DNA of 64,000 bases from Planctomycetota bacterium (GCA_029259595.1 JAJDEW010000010.1:21024-85023); one strand, 5' to 3'. Shown: positions 42,795-53,204, counted from the first letter of the stretch. Translations and numbers: made by a program. The notes: a model not told the origin generated them from the letters alone.

Positions 42795-45700
42795 ATGAAG
42801 AAGACCAAGCTCATCCTGATCGTCTCGGGCGTCGTTCTCGCGCTCTTTTTGATCCTGTTGATCGTCTGGATCCCCGAGTTGGTCCAGCCGGTCGTTTTCA
42901 CGTTGCTCTTCGTCGCGCTCTTGTGGCTCGCCGCCGACGTGACGATGCGCGTCCTCAAGAAGAAGAAGCAGCGCAGCTTCGACGAAGGGGTCGCCGCCAA
43001 GGAGGGGATCGACGACCGCAAGCGGGAGTGGGAAGGCTGGCTGACCGAGCTCGAGAAGCACGGCGTCGACCGCTACGAGCTGCCCTTCTACCTGCTCGTG
43101 GGCGAGCCGCAGTCGGGCAAGAGCGTCATGCTCCAGAACTCCGACCTGCACTTTCCCTTCGGCCAGGATCGCCTGTCGGGGATCGGCGGGACGCGCGGCT
43201 GCGACTGGTGGTTCACGGAAGAGGCGGTGATCCTCGACATCGCCGGCCGACTCTTCACGCACGAGGGCGGCGTCGCCGACAAGCTCGAGTGGGAGGCCTT
43301 CCTCAAGCTGCTGAGCGACTTCCGCCCGCTCAACCCGGCCAACGGCGTGATCCTGGTCGTGCCCTGCGACTCGCTCCTGTCGGACACCGACGAGCAGAAC
43401 AAGGAGAAGGCCAACAAGATCCAGAACGCCTTCCTGACGCTGTCGGGTCGCCTGCAGGCGCAGCTGCCGGTCTACCTCGTGCTGACGAAGGGTGACAAGG
43501 TCTTCGGCTTCGCCGAATCGGTCCACCGGCTCGACGCGAAGAAGCGCCACGAGATGTTCGGGTGGTCGCGCTCCGCCGACAAGAGCGAGGAGCCCTTCGA
43601 CATCGCCGAGGTCGGCGTCGCCTTCGACGGCATCGTCGAGCGCGCGCGCGCCCTGCGGTCGCAGATGATGGTGTCCGCGCGCCTGCCCGAGGCGCTGCCC
43701 GAGATCGATCGCCTGTACGCCTTCCCCGAAGAGCTCAAGGGCGTCTGGCCCAGCCTCGAGACCTACTTGCGCCGCATCTTCTCGGAGACGTCGCTCGTCG
43801 ACCGGATGACCTTCCGCGGCGTCTACCTGACGAGCGGCCTGCAGACCGGCGTCCCGATCGCCCGCGTCTGCGGCGCGCTGCTGGGCGAGGGCCGTCAGTC
43901 GGACCAGCGTGAGCTGGACACGCTGTTCACGCACCAACGCGCCTACTTCATCAAGGACCTCGTCCGCCGCCGCGTCTTCAGCGAGCGCGGGCTCGTGCGA
44001 CCGACCGAGGGGCGCGTGCTGCGCGCGCGCAAGAACGCGCTGATCGGCTTCGGGGCCTCCGCCGCGATCGCGCTCATCGCCGTCCTGTCCTCGATCTTCT
44101 ACCTGTTCCAGGGACGCGAAGAGGACGAGACCCTGCTCTACGATGTCGCGATTCGCTCCGCGGCGCACGTGGCCGAGAGCCCGCCGGCGGACCTCGATCT
44201 ACCGGAGATCCTGCAGGCCCTGCACGACGTCAAGGCGGCCGAGGAGTTCGAACAGCGCGCGGAGATGGAGAACGTCTTCCTGTCGACGCGCGAGCGCTTC
44301 GCCGAGCTCTACACAGACATCTTCGACCGACGCCTCGTGCCCGCCCTGCGCGACGAGGCCTTGGCCGTGCTGCGCAACCGCCTGAAGGGCGAGCCGAAGT
44401 CCCACGGCGAGTTCCTGGTCTGGCACGACACGCTCGAGCGTCTGATCCGCACGATCGACTTCGGCGATCCGGACGACGCGGGCGTGATCTGCGACGTGTT
44501 CCCGAGCCAGATGCGCGTGGCGGCGGGGGGCGGCCCCGGTGCGTTGAAGCTGGCGGAGGCGATCGCGAAGCGTGGCGAGCTCGACGGCGAGTCGCTCTCG
44601 CCCGTGCCCGAGGGCGCGGCGCGTGAGCTGGCCGAGCTGGGCAAGCGGATGCTCGAGTTGTGGGACGGCGTCCTGACCCCCGGCAAGCCCTGGGCGCCGG
44701 GCGAGGCGCTCGGCTACATCCTGGCCTGGAAGGGTGCCGTCGACGCGGCCGAGAAGCTGCGCGACCCCGCCTCGATCCGCCAGGGCGAGATCTTCGGCGT
44801 GTGCGAACGCTTTGCCGGATCGCTCGAGCGCATCGAGCGCATCCAGGAGTCGGGCGAGCTGGAGCGCGGCGAGGGCGGCTCGTTCCTGCTCGAGAACGCG
44901 AAGGTCCGCGGGAACCTGGCGGGGCTGGGGCAGCGTCGCGCGGCGCTCGTCAAGTTCGTCGAGCCGAACAACGCCGACGAGGCTTGGCCGAAGCTGAACG
45001 GGGTGCTCACGTTCTCCGATCAGAAGTTCCAGAACTACGCGGCGCGCGGCAGCTCGCGTGAGCTGCTCGGTGGCCTCGGCCTCGGCGGCGGGCTCATCAA
45101 CCTCGCCAAGCGCGAGGGACTCGAGCTCCTGGCCGACGCGAACGCGGTCCGTGACGACGTGCCGGGCAGCACGAAGCTGCCCGCGTTGCTCGCCGACGGG
45201 TTGCTGCGCCGCGCTTGCGCCGAGGCGCCGCTGCGCGGCTGGTCGCCGCGGACCGTCGTGGCGGAGCTCGCGCGGGGCAACCAGACCTTCCTGGATCCGA
45301 AGGATCCGAGCAAGGAAGGCACGCCCGGCGGTGTCTTCCGCGCCAAGGCGAAGCAGATCGGCTGGGACATCCAGCAGCGCTACGCCGGCTGGCGCGCGAT
45401 CGCGACCGAGCTCGGCCGGACACCGGACGACGGCGCGCTCCGGCTCGATCCCGAGATCGTCGGCTTCCTGGCGGGCACGCGCCGGGCCCTGAAGGTCCAG
45501 GGCGTCGCGAGCCACGGACCCGCGATCGCCGCCGCCGAGAAGCTCCTGCGCGAGCACCTCGAGGACGTCGAGCGTTCCTGGGACACCGGGGAAGGCGCGG
45601 CCTCCGACGGAACGATCGTCTGGGAGCTGGTCGCGAACCTGAATTCGGCCACCGGCAACGACGGCATGCCGCGCGCCGAGGGCGTTCTCTTGCGCTACAT

Positions 45701-47129
45701 GCGCGACCGGGAGGGCGACCTGCTCACGCGCTGGCGCACCGAAGGCGAGCGGGGATCCGAGTCGGCGCTGGTCGTGCTGAGTGAGGTCGCCGACTACCTG
45801 GCGAACGCCGGCCGCGTCTTCGAGGTGGAGACCGGTTACCTGACGACGGCCGATCACCGCGACTGGCGGGAGGCGCTGGACTCGGACGTCGCGCTGATGC
45901 TGGAGGACCGCGAGCGCGAGCTGTACGAGCACTGGTCGCCCGAGACGTCCGAGTTCGACCTGCTGGACCTCGAGACGGCGGCCAAGCGCGTGCTCGAGAA
46001 GGTCGACGAGCGCGGCTACCGCGACAAGATCAACGACGCGCCCGAGTTCGCGACCAAGCTGCGCGTGACGGTGCCGGACTCGTCGCCCTTGATCCGCGAC
46101 CTCGAGCGCGCGCGTGTCATCATCGACCGCATCCGCCGTATGAAGACGCCCGCGGGCAGCTCGGCGGCTTCCAACGGGACGCTGGCGAAGTGGCTGCAGT
46201 CCTTCGCGCGGGGCTACGTGGGCAAGCGCGGGCTCGAGAACGACGGCAAGGGGCAGGCCGATCTCCTGGTGCGCGCGGTTCGGGGACAGGACCTGCCCGC
46301 GGCCGCGCTCGAGAAGAGCCGCGACGCGGGCGAGTACTACGCCGCGCGGGTCTACGAGGCCTTCTACCAGCGACTCGTCCGCGGTCTGCGCGAGCGCTAC
46401 CTCGCGCGCTTCTCCGAGCTGGTCCTCGTCAACCAGAAGGATGCCATGGCGGCGCTCTTCGCGCGTTCGACGGCCGACATCGAGGACATCGACGAGGAGG
46501 TCGTCATGCGCCAGCTCGGCAAGCTGTGCGATCGCGGCGGCATCCTGGACGACCTGCGGGACGAGTTCTCGGTCGAGACGCTCGCGCTGCGGCCGGCGCC
46601 CGGCGCGGCTTATGTCGAGAACGCGGATCATTGGGCCTTCGACGCCTTCCTGCACGAGCTGCAGGTCTTCCTACGCGGCGACGAGGACGAGGTGTCGCGT
46701 GGCGAGGTCCAGATCACGCTGACGCCCGATCGCCTGACCTCGGATGCGGCGATCTGGGGCGATCCGGCCTACCCGTACTTCTACTTCCCCGCCGACTCGC
46801 TCGGGGGCTACGAATACCGCCAGGTCAGCTCGCGGATGGGGGAGCACACGCTGCCCTGGAACTTCGACGCGAACGACCGCAAGCGCTTCCGCCTGCGGTG
46901 GAGCGCGACGATCGACGAGGAGAACGAGTATCCCGACGACGCGAAGCTCGAGCTGCACGGCAGCCTGGCGCCGCTGTGTTTCGCCTGGAGCGGCAAGAAG
47001 AAGCCCGCGGACAAGCAGTGGATCGTCGACCTGAACCCGGAGGGCTCGAAGCGCAAGGCCTACTTCATCGTCGAGTTCGATCGGGACCTGCCCGAACCCC
47101 CGCCCTCGAAGCCGGACCGGTTGCAGTAG
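42795..47129 (+). CDS. tssM: TssM membrane complex protein (IcmF family)
   Basis: This 1444-residue protein, longer than most TssM, has two N-terminal transmembrane helices (~8-50), a cytosolic GTPase-like domain and a third helix (~415-440), followed by a ~1000-residue periplasmic part. The P-loop is intact: VGEPQSGKSVMLQNS (103-110 = GEPQSGKS), with a Walker-B-like VILDIAGRLFTHE (~147). A C-terminal beta domain is also present (~1280-1440, WAFDAFLHELQVF). TssM links TssL in the inner membrane to TssJ. The SD-like GGAGCGG lies just before the ATG. The unusual periplasmic length could reflect a thicker envelope. Confidence 0.93.
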   Translation: MKKTKLILIVSGVVLALFLILLIVWIPELVQPVVFTLLFVALLWLAADVTMRVLKKKKQRSFDEGVAAKEGIDDRKREWEGWLTELEKHGVDRYELPFYLLVGEPQSGKSVMLQNSDLHFPFGQDRLSGIGGTRGCDWWFTEEAVILDIAGRLFTHEGGVADKLEWEAFLKLLSDFRPLNPANGVILVVPCDSLLSDTDEQNKEKANKIQNAFLTLSGRLQAQLPVYLVLTKGDKVFGFAESVHRLDAKKRHEMFGWSRSADKSEEPFDIAEVGVAFDGIVERARALRSQMMVSARLPEALPEIDRLYAFPEELKGVWPSLETYLRRIFSETSLVDRMTFRGVYLTSGLQTGVPIARVCGALLGEGRQSDQRELDTLFTHQRAYFIKDLVRRRVFSERGLVRPTEGRVLRARKNALIGFGASAAIALIAVLSSIFYLFQGREEDETLLYDVAIRSAAHVAESPPADLDLPEILQALHDVKAAEEFEQRAEMENVFLSTRERFAELYTDIFDRRLVPALRDEALAVLRNRLKGEPKSHGEFLVWHDTLERLIRTIDFGDPDDAGVICDVFPSQMRVAAGGGPGALKLAEAIAKRGELDGESLSPVPEGAARELAELGKRMLELWDGVLTPGKPWAPGEALGYILAWKGAVDAAEKLRDPASIRQGEIFGVCERFAGSLERIERIQESGELERGEGGSFLLENAKVRGNLAGLGQRRAALVKFVEPNNADEAWPKLNGVLTFSDQKFQNYAARGSSRELLGGLGLGGGLINLAKREGLELLADANAVRDDVPGSTKLPALLADGLLRRACAEAPLRGWSPRTVVAELARGNQTFLDPKDPSKEGTPGGVFRAKAKQIGWDIQQRYAGWRAIATELGRTPDDGALRLDPEIVGFLAGTRRALKVQGVASHGPAIAAAEKLLREHLEDVERSWDTGEGAASDGTIVWELVANLNSATGNDGMPRAEGVLLRYMRDREGDLLTRWRTEGERGSESALVVLSEVADYLANAGRVFEVETGYLTTADHRDWREALDSDVALMLEDRERELYEHWSPETSEFDLLDLETAAKRVLEKVDERGYRDKINDAPEFATKLRVTVPDSSPLIRDLERARVIIDRIRRMKTPAGSSAASNGTLAKWLQSFARGYVGKRGLENDGKGQADLLVRAVRGQDLPAAALEKSRDAGEYYAARVYEAFYQRLVRGLRERYLARFSELVLVNQKDAMAALFARSTADIEDIDEEVVMRQLGKLCDRGGILDDLRDEFSVETLALRPAPGAAYVENADHWAFDAFLHELQVFLRGDEDEVSRGEVQITLTPDRLTSDAAIWGDPAYPYFYFPADSLGGYEYRQVSSRMGEHTLPWNFDANDRKRFRLRWSATIDEENEYPDDAKLELHGSLAPLCFAWSGKKKPADKQWIVDLNPEGSKRKAYFIVEFDRDLPEPPPSKPDRLQ

Positions 47130-48073
47130 TGTTCAGCAGCCTTCGAAAGGAGCGCCGGCCGCTCCAGCTCTACGGCAAGCTGCCGATCGCGAAGGACTAC
47201 CTGCGCATCGGTTGCGGCCAGGGCTCGGCCGCGGCCTGGCGCAGCTGGTTGGACCGCGCCTTCTCGCCGACGGGGACGCAGAGCTCGGCGCCGCTTCTGT
47301 TGTGGCCGGCGCGCTACGTCTACCAGGACGACGAGCACGCGCCCGTGCTCGGAACGGCTTGGCCCAGCAGCGACGCGGGCGGTCTGCGCAAGTTCCCCTT
47401 CAGCCTGCTGGTCGAGCGTCGCCCCAAGGCGCTCTTGAAGGACACGTGGCGTGGCTTCCCGCGCGGCGCGACGCTGTGGGGTGTCCTGCGCGATCTCTAC
47501 GCCCGTCGCAGCAGACACGAGGACGCGCGCGACTACATCTCGGCCATGCGCTCGGAGGAGCTCGTCTGCGACCCAGTCGACGAGAAGGAGGCCAAGGGCG
47601 CGGACTTCCACGCTTGGACCCAGAGCCTTTTTCCCGCGGGACGTGACGGTCTCGAGGAGCTCTTGTCGCGTATGTGTCAGCTCGACCGAGACGGCTTTCG
47701 GGGTCCCTACCGCCTCCCGCTGGCGGCGGGCCTGCCGGTCCGCGATCAGGTGCACGCCTGGTTGACGGCGCTCTCGACCCTCGAGCTGCTCGACACCGAT
47801 CGGCAACCGACGCTCGTCTTCCCGGACGCCGAGCGCGTGGCCTACGACTTCGACAAGCCGTTGTACCTCATGATCGTTCGCTCCCGGCCGACTCCGGACC
47901 TCGTCCCCTGGCTGACCTTGGTCGGCGACGAGCCCTTGTTCGAGGGCGACTTCGTGTGCACGCCGACGAAGGCCGAAGGCGTGCGTCCGCCATCGTCCGA
48001 ATCCGTTCCTCCGCTCGCCGACTCGCTGCGCGGCCTGGTGATGCGCATCAAGGGGCGCACGCGTTCGTCGTGA
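47129..48073 (+). CDS. tagF: TagF/ImpM-family type VI secretion regulator
   Basis: This 314-residue protein starts with the ImpM pattern LYGKLPIAKDYLRIGCG, followed by AAAWRSWLDRAF (typical members: FYGKLPSxGDFVxRxL). It contains PARYVYQDDEHAPVLGTAWPSSD and FPFSLLVERR. TagF in other systems inhibits T6SS activity post-translationally by sequestering FHA protein; the FHA gene is in this cluster, so the same role is plausible. The start is GTG at 47129, which overlaps the tssM stop by one base (TAGTG). A second ~150 residues follow the canonical TagF domain; I cannot assign them. Confidence 0.8.
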   Translation: MFSSLRKERRPLQLYGKLPIAKDYLRIGCGQGSAAAWRSWLDRAFSPTGTQSSAPLLLWPARYVYQDDEHAPVLGTAWPSSDAGGLRKFPFSLLVERRPKALLKDTWRGFPRGATLWGVLRDLYARRSRHEDARDYISAMRSEELVCDPVDEKEAKGADFHAWTQSLFPAGRDGLEELLSRMCQLDRDGFRGPYRLPLAAGLPVRDQVHAWLTALSTLELLDTDRQPTLVFPDAERVAYDFDKPLYLMIVRSRPTPDLVPWLTLVGDEPLFEGDFVCTPTKAEGVRPPSSESVPPLADSLRGLVMRIKGRTRSS

Positions 48074-48229
48074 AACGGCGGGCCGAAACGCGCATGGCAG
48101 CGCTCGCGCGGAGCCGTGTCCCCGTCTTTCGAGCGCTGCTCCACGATCCCCGCGCCCGGTGTGGATTTTTTTGCCGGGTATCCCGATTTGGGACTAAGCT
48201 CCCCGACGGGAAGCTACGATTAACCGCTG

Positions 48230-48245
48230 TCTCAGGTCACTGAGA
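48230..48245 (+). promoter_or_regulatory. Small perfect palindrome upstream of tssA
   Basis: TCTCAG-GTCA-CTGAGA forms a 6-bp stem with a 4-base loop about 16 bases before the tssA start codon, next to a purine-rich GAGAGAGGA that can serve as Shine-Dalgarno. Position fits a translational or operator role, but a chance occurrence is possible. Confidence 0.3.
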
Positions 48246-48261
48246 GAGGATTCGTTCCGCC

Positions 48262-49410
48262 ATGTCTTCCCCGCAAATCCTGGACTTCGGCCCGCTGCTG
48301 AACCCCATCGGTGGCGAACAGCCGGCGGGCGAGGACCTGCGGCAGGACATCTCTCCTGTCTCGGTCTACTACCAGGTCAAGGACGCACGCGCCGCGGCGC
48401 GTGCCGCGGAGCGCGCCAGTCTGCAGTCGGGCGATCTCGATCAAGGGCCGCCGGCCGAATGGCGCACGGTGTTGCAGGTCGCGCCCGACGTGCTGGCGAC
48501 GCGCTCGAAGGATCTCGAGATCGTCGCCTGGCTGATCGAGGCCTTGTTGCGCCAGCACGGCTTCGCGGGACTGCGCGACGGCTTCCGGCTCGCGCGCGAG
48601 CTGGTCGAAGGCTTCTGGGATGGCCTGTACCCGACGCCGGACGAAGACGGGATCGCGACGCGCGTCGCGCCGCTCACCGGCCTGAACGGGGAGGACGCCG
48701 AAGGGACCCTGATCGGTCCGATCGGCATGGTACCGATCGTCGCGGAGAGCGACCGCGGACCGCTCGGCCTGTGGGAGTACCGCGGGGCGCGCGAGCTGGC
48801 GGCCATCGAAGACACGGCCGTCGTCGAGCAGCGCGTCGCCCAAGGCGCCCTGACGCTGGACCACTTCAACGCGGCGCTGGCTTCGACCGATCCGCAGGAG
48901 CTCCTGGACCTCGTCGAGGACGTCCAGCAGGCCCAGGACGAGTTCACGGCGTTGACGCGCGCGCTCGACGAGCGCTGCGGACACGACTCGCCGCCCTCTT
49001 CGAGCATCCGCAACGCGTTGCAAGAAGTCGCGGACCAGATCGAATTCATCGTCCGCGATCACATCGCCGCCCTGCGCGCCGCCGAGGCCGCACCGGCGCC
49101 GGTCGCCGAGGACGCGGCGGGAGCCTCCGAGGGTGGCGCCGCCCCTGCGGCCGCCGCGCCCGCGCCGAACCCGGGCGTCATCACGACGCGCGCCGAGGCC
49201 TTCGCGCTCTTGAAGAAGATCTCGAAGTACTTCCACGAGCAGGAGCCGCACTCTCCGCTCGCCTACATGATCGACCGTACCGTGCGCTGGGGCAGCATGC
49301 CCTTGACGAACCTCGTCGACGAGCTCATCCCGGACTCCTCGGCACGCGATCACTTCCACATGCTCACCGGCGTCAAGACCGGCGCGAACGCCCCTTCCCA
49401 GGACGACTAG
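48262..49410 (+). CDS. tssA: TssA-like protein (ImpA family)
   Basis: This 382-residue protein has an ImpA_N domain at its N-terminus (~20-150; GGEQPAGEDLRQD, FWDGLYPTPDEDG, where family members have FWxxLYP). The central Ala/Pro-rich linker (~255-300) separates a C-terminal helical domain (~300-382; KKISKYFHEQEPHSPLAYMIDR; family: EPHSPxxyLxxRA). TssA assists baseplate priming and tail tube/sheath polymerisation. A gap of 188 bases from tagF contains a T-rich run (48166-48173) and a palindrome, so a separate promoter may drive tssA and downstream genes. Confidence 0.9.
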   Translation: MSSPQILDFGPLLNPIGGEQPAGEDLRQDISPVSVYYQVKDARAAARAAERASLQSGDLDQGPPAEWRTVLQVAPDVLATRSKDLEIVAWLIEALLRQHGFAGLRDGFRLARELVEGFWDGLYPTPDEDGIATRVAPLTGLNGEDAEGTLIGPIGMVPIVAESDRGPLGLWEYRGARELAAIEDTAVVEQRVAQGALTLDHFNAALASTDPQELLDLVEDVQQAQDEFTALTRALDERCGHDSPPSSSIRNALQEVADQIEFIVRDHIAALRAAEAAPAPVAEDAAGASEGGAAPAAAAPAPNPGVITTRAEAFALLKKISKYFHEQEPHSPLAYMIDRTVRWGSMPLTNLVDELIPDSSARDHFHMLTGVKTGANAPSQDD

Positions 49411-49635
49411 AAGCCCCTTGAAGCAATCACTCGGGAGCAAGTCGGCCGGAAAGCGGTCCTTCGCCGCGCGGATGACGTCTTTTGCTGCGGCGCGGCACTC
49501 GCAGGCCGCACCGCGTCCACGAATTCGCCTGCGGTTCTCGGCAGCCCACGAGAGCGGTTGCCTTCGCCCTGGCTTCCGAAGCACTTCCTCCACGGGCTGC
49601 TAGAACCTGCCACCCAGAAACTCCGTATCGAGACC

Positions 49636-50190
49636 ATGTCAAGCATTCATAAGAAGCTGGATCGAGTCCGGAAGCCCCGGGTCCACATCACGTACGAAGT
49701 GGAAACGGGCGGCGCAGCGATCAAGCGCGAGCTTCCCTTCGTCGTCGGCGTCCTCGGCGATTTTTCGGGCAACCCATCGACTCCGCTGAAGAAGTTGCGC
49801 GACCGCAAGTTCGTGCAGATCGATCGGGACAACTTCGATGAGATCCTCTCGAAGATGGAGCCCGAGCTGCAGATGAAGGTCGAGAACACGATCAAGGGCG
49901 ACGGCAGCGAGATGGCCGTCAACCTGAAGTTCAACTCGATGGACGACTTCGAGCCGGCCAAGGTCGCGAACCAGATCGAGCCGCTGCGCAAGCTGCTCGA
50001 GACGCGCGAGAAGCTGAGCGACCTGTTGTCGAAGGTCGACCGCTCGGAAGAGCTCGAGAGCATTCTCGAGAACGTCCTGACGAACACCGAGGACCTGAAG
50101 AAGCTCCAGAACGAGCTCGGTCTCGGCGGTTCCGAGAGCGGTGGCGCTGACGGAAACGACGGGACGAGTCCCGACGGAGGTGAAGCATGA
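49636..50190 (+). CDS. tssB: TssB sheath small subunit (VipA/ImpB family)
   Basis: This 184-residue protein matches Tss[18 protein letters not shown] near the N-terminus, [14 protein letters not shown] (the family signature), and C-terminal [27 protein letters not shown]. TssB and TssC build the contractile sheath; the N-terminal strands of TssB connect neighbouring subunits. The start is taken at 49636 ([11 protein letters not shown]) because this matches the normal N-terminus. 225 bases separate it from tssA and I see no gene or element there. The last ~20 residues are a Gly/Ser/Asp-rich tail, longer than usual. Confidence 0.95.
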   Translation: MSSIHKKLDRVRKPRVHITYEVETGGAAIKRELPFVVGVLGDFSGNPSTPLKKLRDRKFVQIDRDNFDEILSKMEPELQMKVENTIKGDGSEMAVNLKFNSMDDFEPAKVANQIEPLRKLLETREKLSDLLSKVDRSEELESILENVLTNTEDLKKLQNELGLGGSESGGADGNDGTSPDGGEA

Positions 50191-51668
50191 GCGGCATGGA
50201 AGAGAGCCAAGGGCAACCCCAGCAGGCCGCCGAGCAGACGACCGAGGCCGGTCCGAGTCTGCTCGAGCAAGCCATCTCGGCCACGAAGCAGACCAAGCCC
50301 GACCGCGCGCAGGAGCTGATCGAGGCCCTGGCTGGCGAGGCCATGAAGGGCACCGTCACGTGGGACAAGAACCTCACGGTGACCTTCAACAAGGCCATCC
50401 AGGCGATCGACGCGATGGTGTCGAAACAGCTCGCCACGGTCATGCACACCGAGTCCTTCCGCAAGCTCGAAGGCTCGTGGCGCGGCCTGCACCACATGGT
50501 CATGAACACGGAGACCGGCTCGACCTTGAAGGTCAAGGTCATGAACGTCTCCAAGCGCGATCTCTTCAAGGATCTCGACAAGGCGGTCGAGTTCGACCAG
50601 AGCCAGACCTTCAAGAAGATCTACGAGAACGAGTTCGGCACGCCCGGCGGTGAGCCCTACGGGGCGCTGATCGGCGACTACGAGATCACGAACCACCCCG
50701 AGGACGTCGATCTGCTGCAGAACATGTCGAACGTGGCGGCGGCGGGCTTCTGCCCGTTCATCACGTCGCCGGGACCGCAGATGTTCGGCTTCGAGAGCTG
50801 GGAAGAGCTGTCCAAGCCGCGCGACCTCGAGAAGATCTTCGAGTCGCAGGAATACGTGAAGTGGCGCTCGTTCCGGGAGACCGAGGACGCGCGTTTCGTC
50901 AGCCTCGTCATGCCGCGCACGCTCGCGCGACTGCCGTACGGCCAGGACACGAAGCCCGTCGAGGAGTTCAACTACGACGAGTTCGGAGACGGCAAGGCCG
51001 ACCACGACCAGTACTGCTGGATGAGCGCGGCCTACGTGCAGGGCACCGTCCTGACGCGGGCCTTCGCCGAGAACGGCTTCTGCACCGCGATCCGCGGCGC
51101 CGAGGGCGGTGGCAGGGTCGACGGACTCCCGACGCACGTCTTCAAGAGCGACGACGGCGACATGGACATCAAGTGCCCGACGGAAGTCGGCATCACGGAC
51201 CGGCGTGAGGCCGAGCTCTCGAAGCTCGGTTTCCTGCCCCTCTGCCACTACAAGAACACGGACTACGCCGTCTTCTTCGGCGGACAGAGCGCGCAGAAGC
51301 CCAAGGTCTACGACGACCCCGACGCCACGTCGAACGCCGCGATCTCCGCGCGCTTGCCGTACCTGATGGCAACGTCGCGCTTCGCGCACTTCCTCAAGGT
51401 CATGGCGCGCGACAAGATCGGCTCGTTCATGGAGGTCGCCGACTGCGAGACCTGGCTGAACACCTGGATCAAGGGCTATGCGAACGCCAGCGGAGGCGGG
51501 CAGTCGGTCAAGGCCAAGTACCCGCTCGCGCAGGCGCGCGTCGAGGTCAAGGAAGTGCCCGGTTCGCCGGGGGCTTACAACGCGATCGCCTATCTGCGCC
51601 CGTGGCTCCAGATGGAAGAGCTGACGACGTCGATGCGCATGGTCGCACGCGTTCCGAAGCAGGTCTGA
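50187..51668 (+). CDS. tssC: TssC sheath large subunit (VipB/ImpC family)
   Basis: This 493-residue protein is the canonical large sheath subunit. Landmarks are [50 protein letters not shown], and [31 protein letters not shown]. The C-terminus ([37 protein letters not shown]) is intact. The N-terminal ~60 residues ([17 protein letters not shown]) correspond to the segment that ClpV recognises after contraction in other systems. It overlaps tssB by four bases (ATGA). The next gene is a second TssC-like protein, so two versions of the large subunit are made. Confidence 0.95.
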   Translation: MSGMEESQGQPQQAAEQTTEAGPSLLEQAISATKQTKPDRAQELIEALAGEAMKGTVTWDKNLTVTFNKAIQAIDAMVSKQLATVMHTESFRKLEGSWRGLHHMVMNTETGSTLKVKVMNVSKRDLFKDLDKAVEFDQSQTFKKIYENEFGTPGGEPYGALIGDYEITNHPEDVDLLQNMSNVAAAGFCPFITSPGPQMFGFESWEELSKPRDLEKIFESQEYVKWRSFRETEDARFVSLVMPRTLARLPYGQDTKPVEEFNYDEFGDGKADHDQYCWMSAAYVQGTVLTRAFAENGFCTAIRGAEGGGRVDGLPTHVFKSDDGDMDIKCPTEVGITDRREAELSKLGFLPLCHYKNTDYAVFFGGQSAQKPKVYDDPDATSNAAISARLPYLMATSRFAHFLKVMARDKIGSFMEVADCETWLNTWIKGYANASGGGQSVKAKYPLAQARVEVKEVPGSPGAYNAIAYLRPWLQMEELTTSMRMVARVPKQV

Positions 51669-51681
51669 GTCGGGTCGCCCG

Positions 51682-53175
51682 ATGAAAGACAGGGGCGGAG
51701 ATCTCTTCGCCGAGGTCTTGCTCGAGACGGTTGCGTCGGACGAGGCGCGTTCGACCCGTCTCGAGCGGTTCCACCGGGCCGTTTCGTGGAAGGAGGCCCT
51801 CGGCATCTGGCTCGACCGCAGGCCGGGTGAGCCCGTGCTCACGCGCGACGCCGTGTGCGCACGCCTCAGCCTCGACATCGCCGCGATCGACCGGCTGCTC
51901 GGTCGCCAGCTGGACCGCGTCCTGCACCACCCGCGCTTCCAGCGGCTGGAGGCTTCCTGGCGCGGGCTCGACTCGCTGGTCGAGGCCGCGACGCGCGGGC
52001 GCGGCATCAAGGTCCGCGTGTTGAGCCTGACCTGGGAGGAGCTCGCGAAGGACATCGAGCGCGCGATCGAGTTCGACCAGAGCCAGCTCTTCAAGAAGGT
52101 CTACAACGAGGAGTTCGGCACCCCCGGCGGTGAGCCCTTCGGCGTCTTGCTGGGCGACTACTTCGTCAGCCACCGCCCGCGTCCGGACCAACGCGTCGAC
52201 GACGTGCGCGTGCTGCGCGGCGTGTCGGCTGTGGCGGCGGCGGCCTTCGCGCCCTTCATCGTCGGCGCGCACCCGGCCCTGTTCGGTGTCGACTCGTTCG
52301 CCGAGCTCTCGCGCGTCACGAACCTCCAGCGCATCTTCAAGCAGGTCGAGTACACGGCCTGGAACTCGCTGCGCGACTCCGAGGACGCGCGCTTCCTGGC
52401 GGTCACGCTGCCGCGCATTCTGATGCGCGAGCCCTGGGCCGGCGACGCGGGGCGCGAGGACGGCTTCTCGTACGCCGAGGACTGCACCGCGCCCGATCGT
52501 CAGGACTACCTGTGGGGCAACGCCTGCTACGCCTTCGGCAAGGTGCTCGTGCGCGCCTTCCTCGACTGCGGCTGGCTCGCGGACATCCGTGGCGTCGTGC
52601 CTGGCGTCGAGAGCGGGGGCCTCGTCGCCGACCTGTGCGTCCAGGACTTCGGGCTCGAGACGCGCGGCGTGGCCACGAAGATCTCGACCGAGCTCGTCGT
52701 CTCCGACGCGAAGGAGAAGGAGTACTCGGACCTGGGGCTCGTGGCGCTGTGCAGCTGTCACGGGACGCCGTACTCGGCCTTCTACGCGACGCCCAGCCTC
52801 CAGAAGCCCAAGCGCTTCGACCGCAAGGACGCCCAGGTGAACTCGAACCTGTCGGCGATGCTGCAGTACATCCTCTGCGTGGCGCGCTTCGCCCACTACA
52901 TGAAGATGATCTGCCGCGATCGTTCGGGCTCCTACACGAGCGCTAAGGAGCTGGAGGACCTTCTTTCCGGTTGGCTCTACCAGTTCGCAATATCCGGAGA
53001 GGACGCCTCGACCGAACTGCAGGCCGAATACCCCCTGCGTGAGGCCTCCGTGGCGATCCACGACATCCCCGGAAAGCCCGGATCCTACTCCTCCGTCATC
53101 CACTTGCTGCCACACTTCCAGCTCGACCAGATGACCAGTTCCATCCGTCTGGTGACGGAGATGTTGTCCAACTAG
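51682..53175 (+). CDS. Second TssC-like sheath protein (ImpD family)
   Basis: This 497-residue paralogue of TssC shares [31 protein letters not shown] and SWRGLDSLVEAATRG, with the same length and the same final strand region (HDIPGKPGSYSSVIHLLPHFQLDQMTSSIRLVTEML). It diverges at the N-terminus, where the TssC ClpV-binding-like helix is replaced by LLETVASDEARSTRLERFHRAVSWKEALGIWLDR. In imp-type clusters the corresponding gene is impD. It is followed by ImpE/TagJ, as in rhizobia. Whether it co-assembles with TssC, caps the sheath, or forms a separate sheath is unknown. Confidence 0.9.
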   Translation: MKDRGGDLFAEVLLETVASDEARSTRLERFHRAVSWKEALGIWLDRRPGEPVLTRDAVCARLSLDIAAIDRLLGRQLDRVLHHPRFQRLEASWRGLDSLVEAATRGRGIKVRVLSLTWEELAKDIERAIEFDQSQLFKKVYNEEFGTPGGEPFGVLLGDYFVSHRPRPDQRVDDVRVLRGVSAVAAAAFAPFIVGAHPALFGVDSFAELSRVTNLQRIFKQVEYTAWNSLRDSEDARFLAVTLPRILMREPWAGDAGREDGFSYAEDCTAPDRQDYLWGNACYAFGKVLVRAFLDCGWLADIRGVVPGVESGGLVADLCVQDFGLETRGVATKISTELVVSDAKEKEYSDLGLVALCSCHGTPYSAFYATPSLQKPKRFDRKDAQVNSNLSAMLQYILCVARFAHYMKMICRDRSGSYTSAKELEDLLSGWLYQFAISGEDASTELQAEYPLREASVAIHDIPGKPGSYSSVIHLLPHFQLDQMTSSIRLVTEMLSN

Positions 53176-53204
53176 CGCGTCTTCCACGGCCCGCCACCCG
53201 AATC

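Noticed and set aside
48166..48173. T-rich run after tagF as an intrinsic terminator
   Set aside because: The only nearby complementary bases (CCCGG and CCGGG) flank the T run instead of preceding it, so no proper hairpin-T tract order exists.
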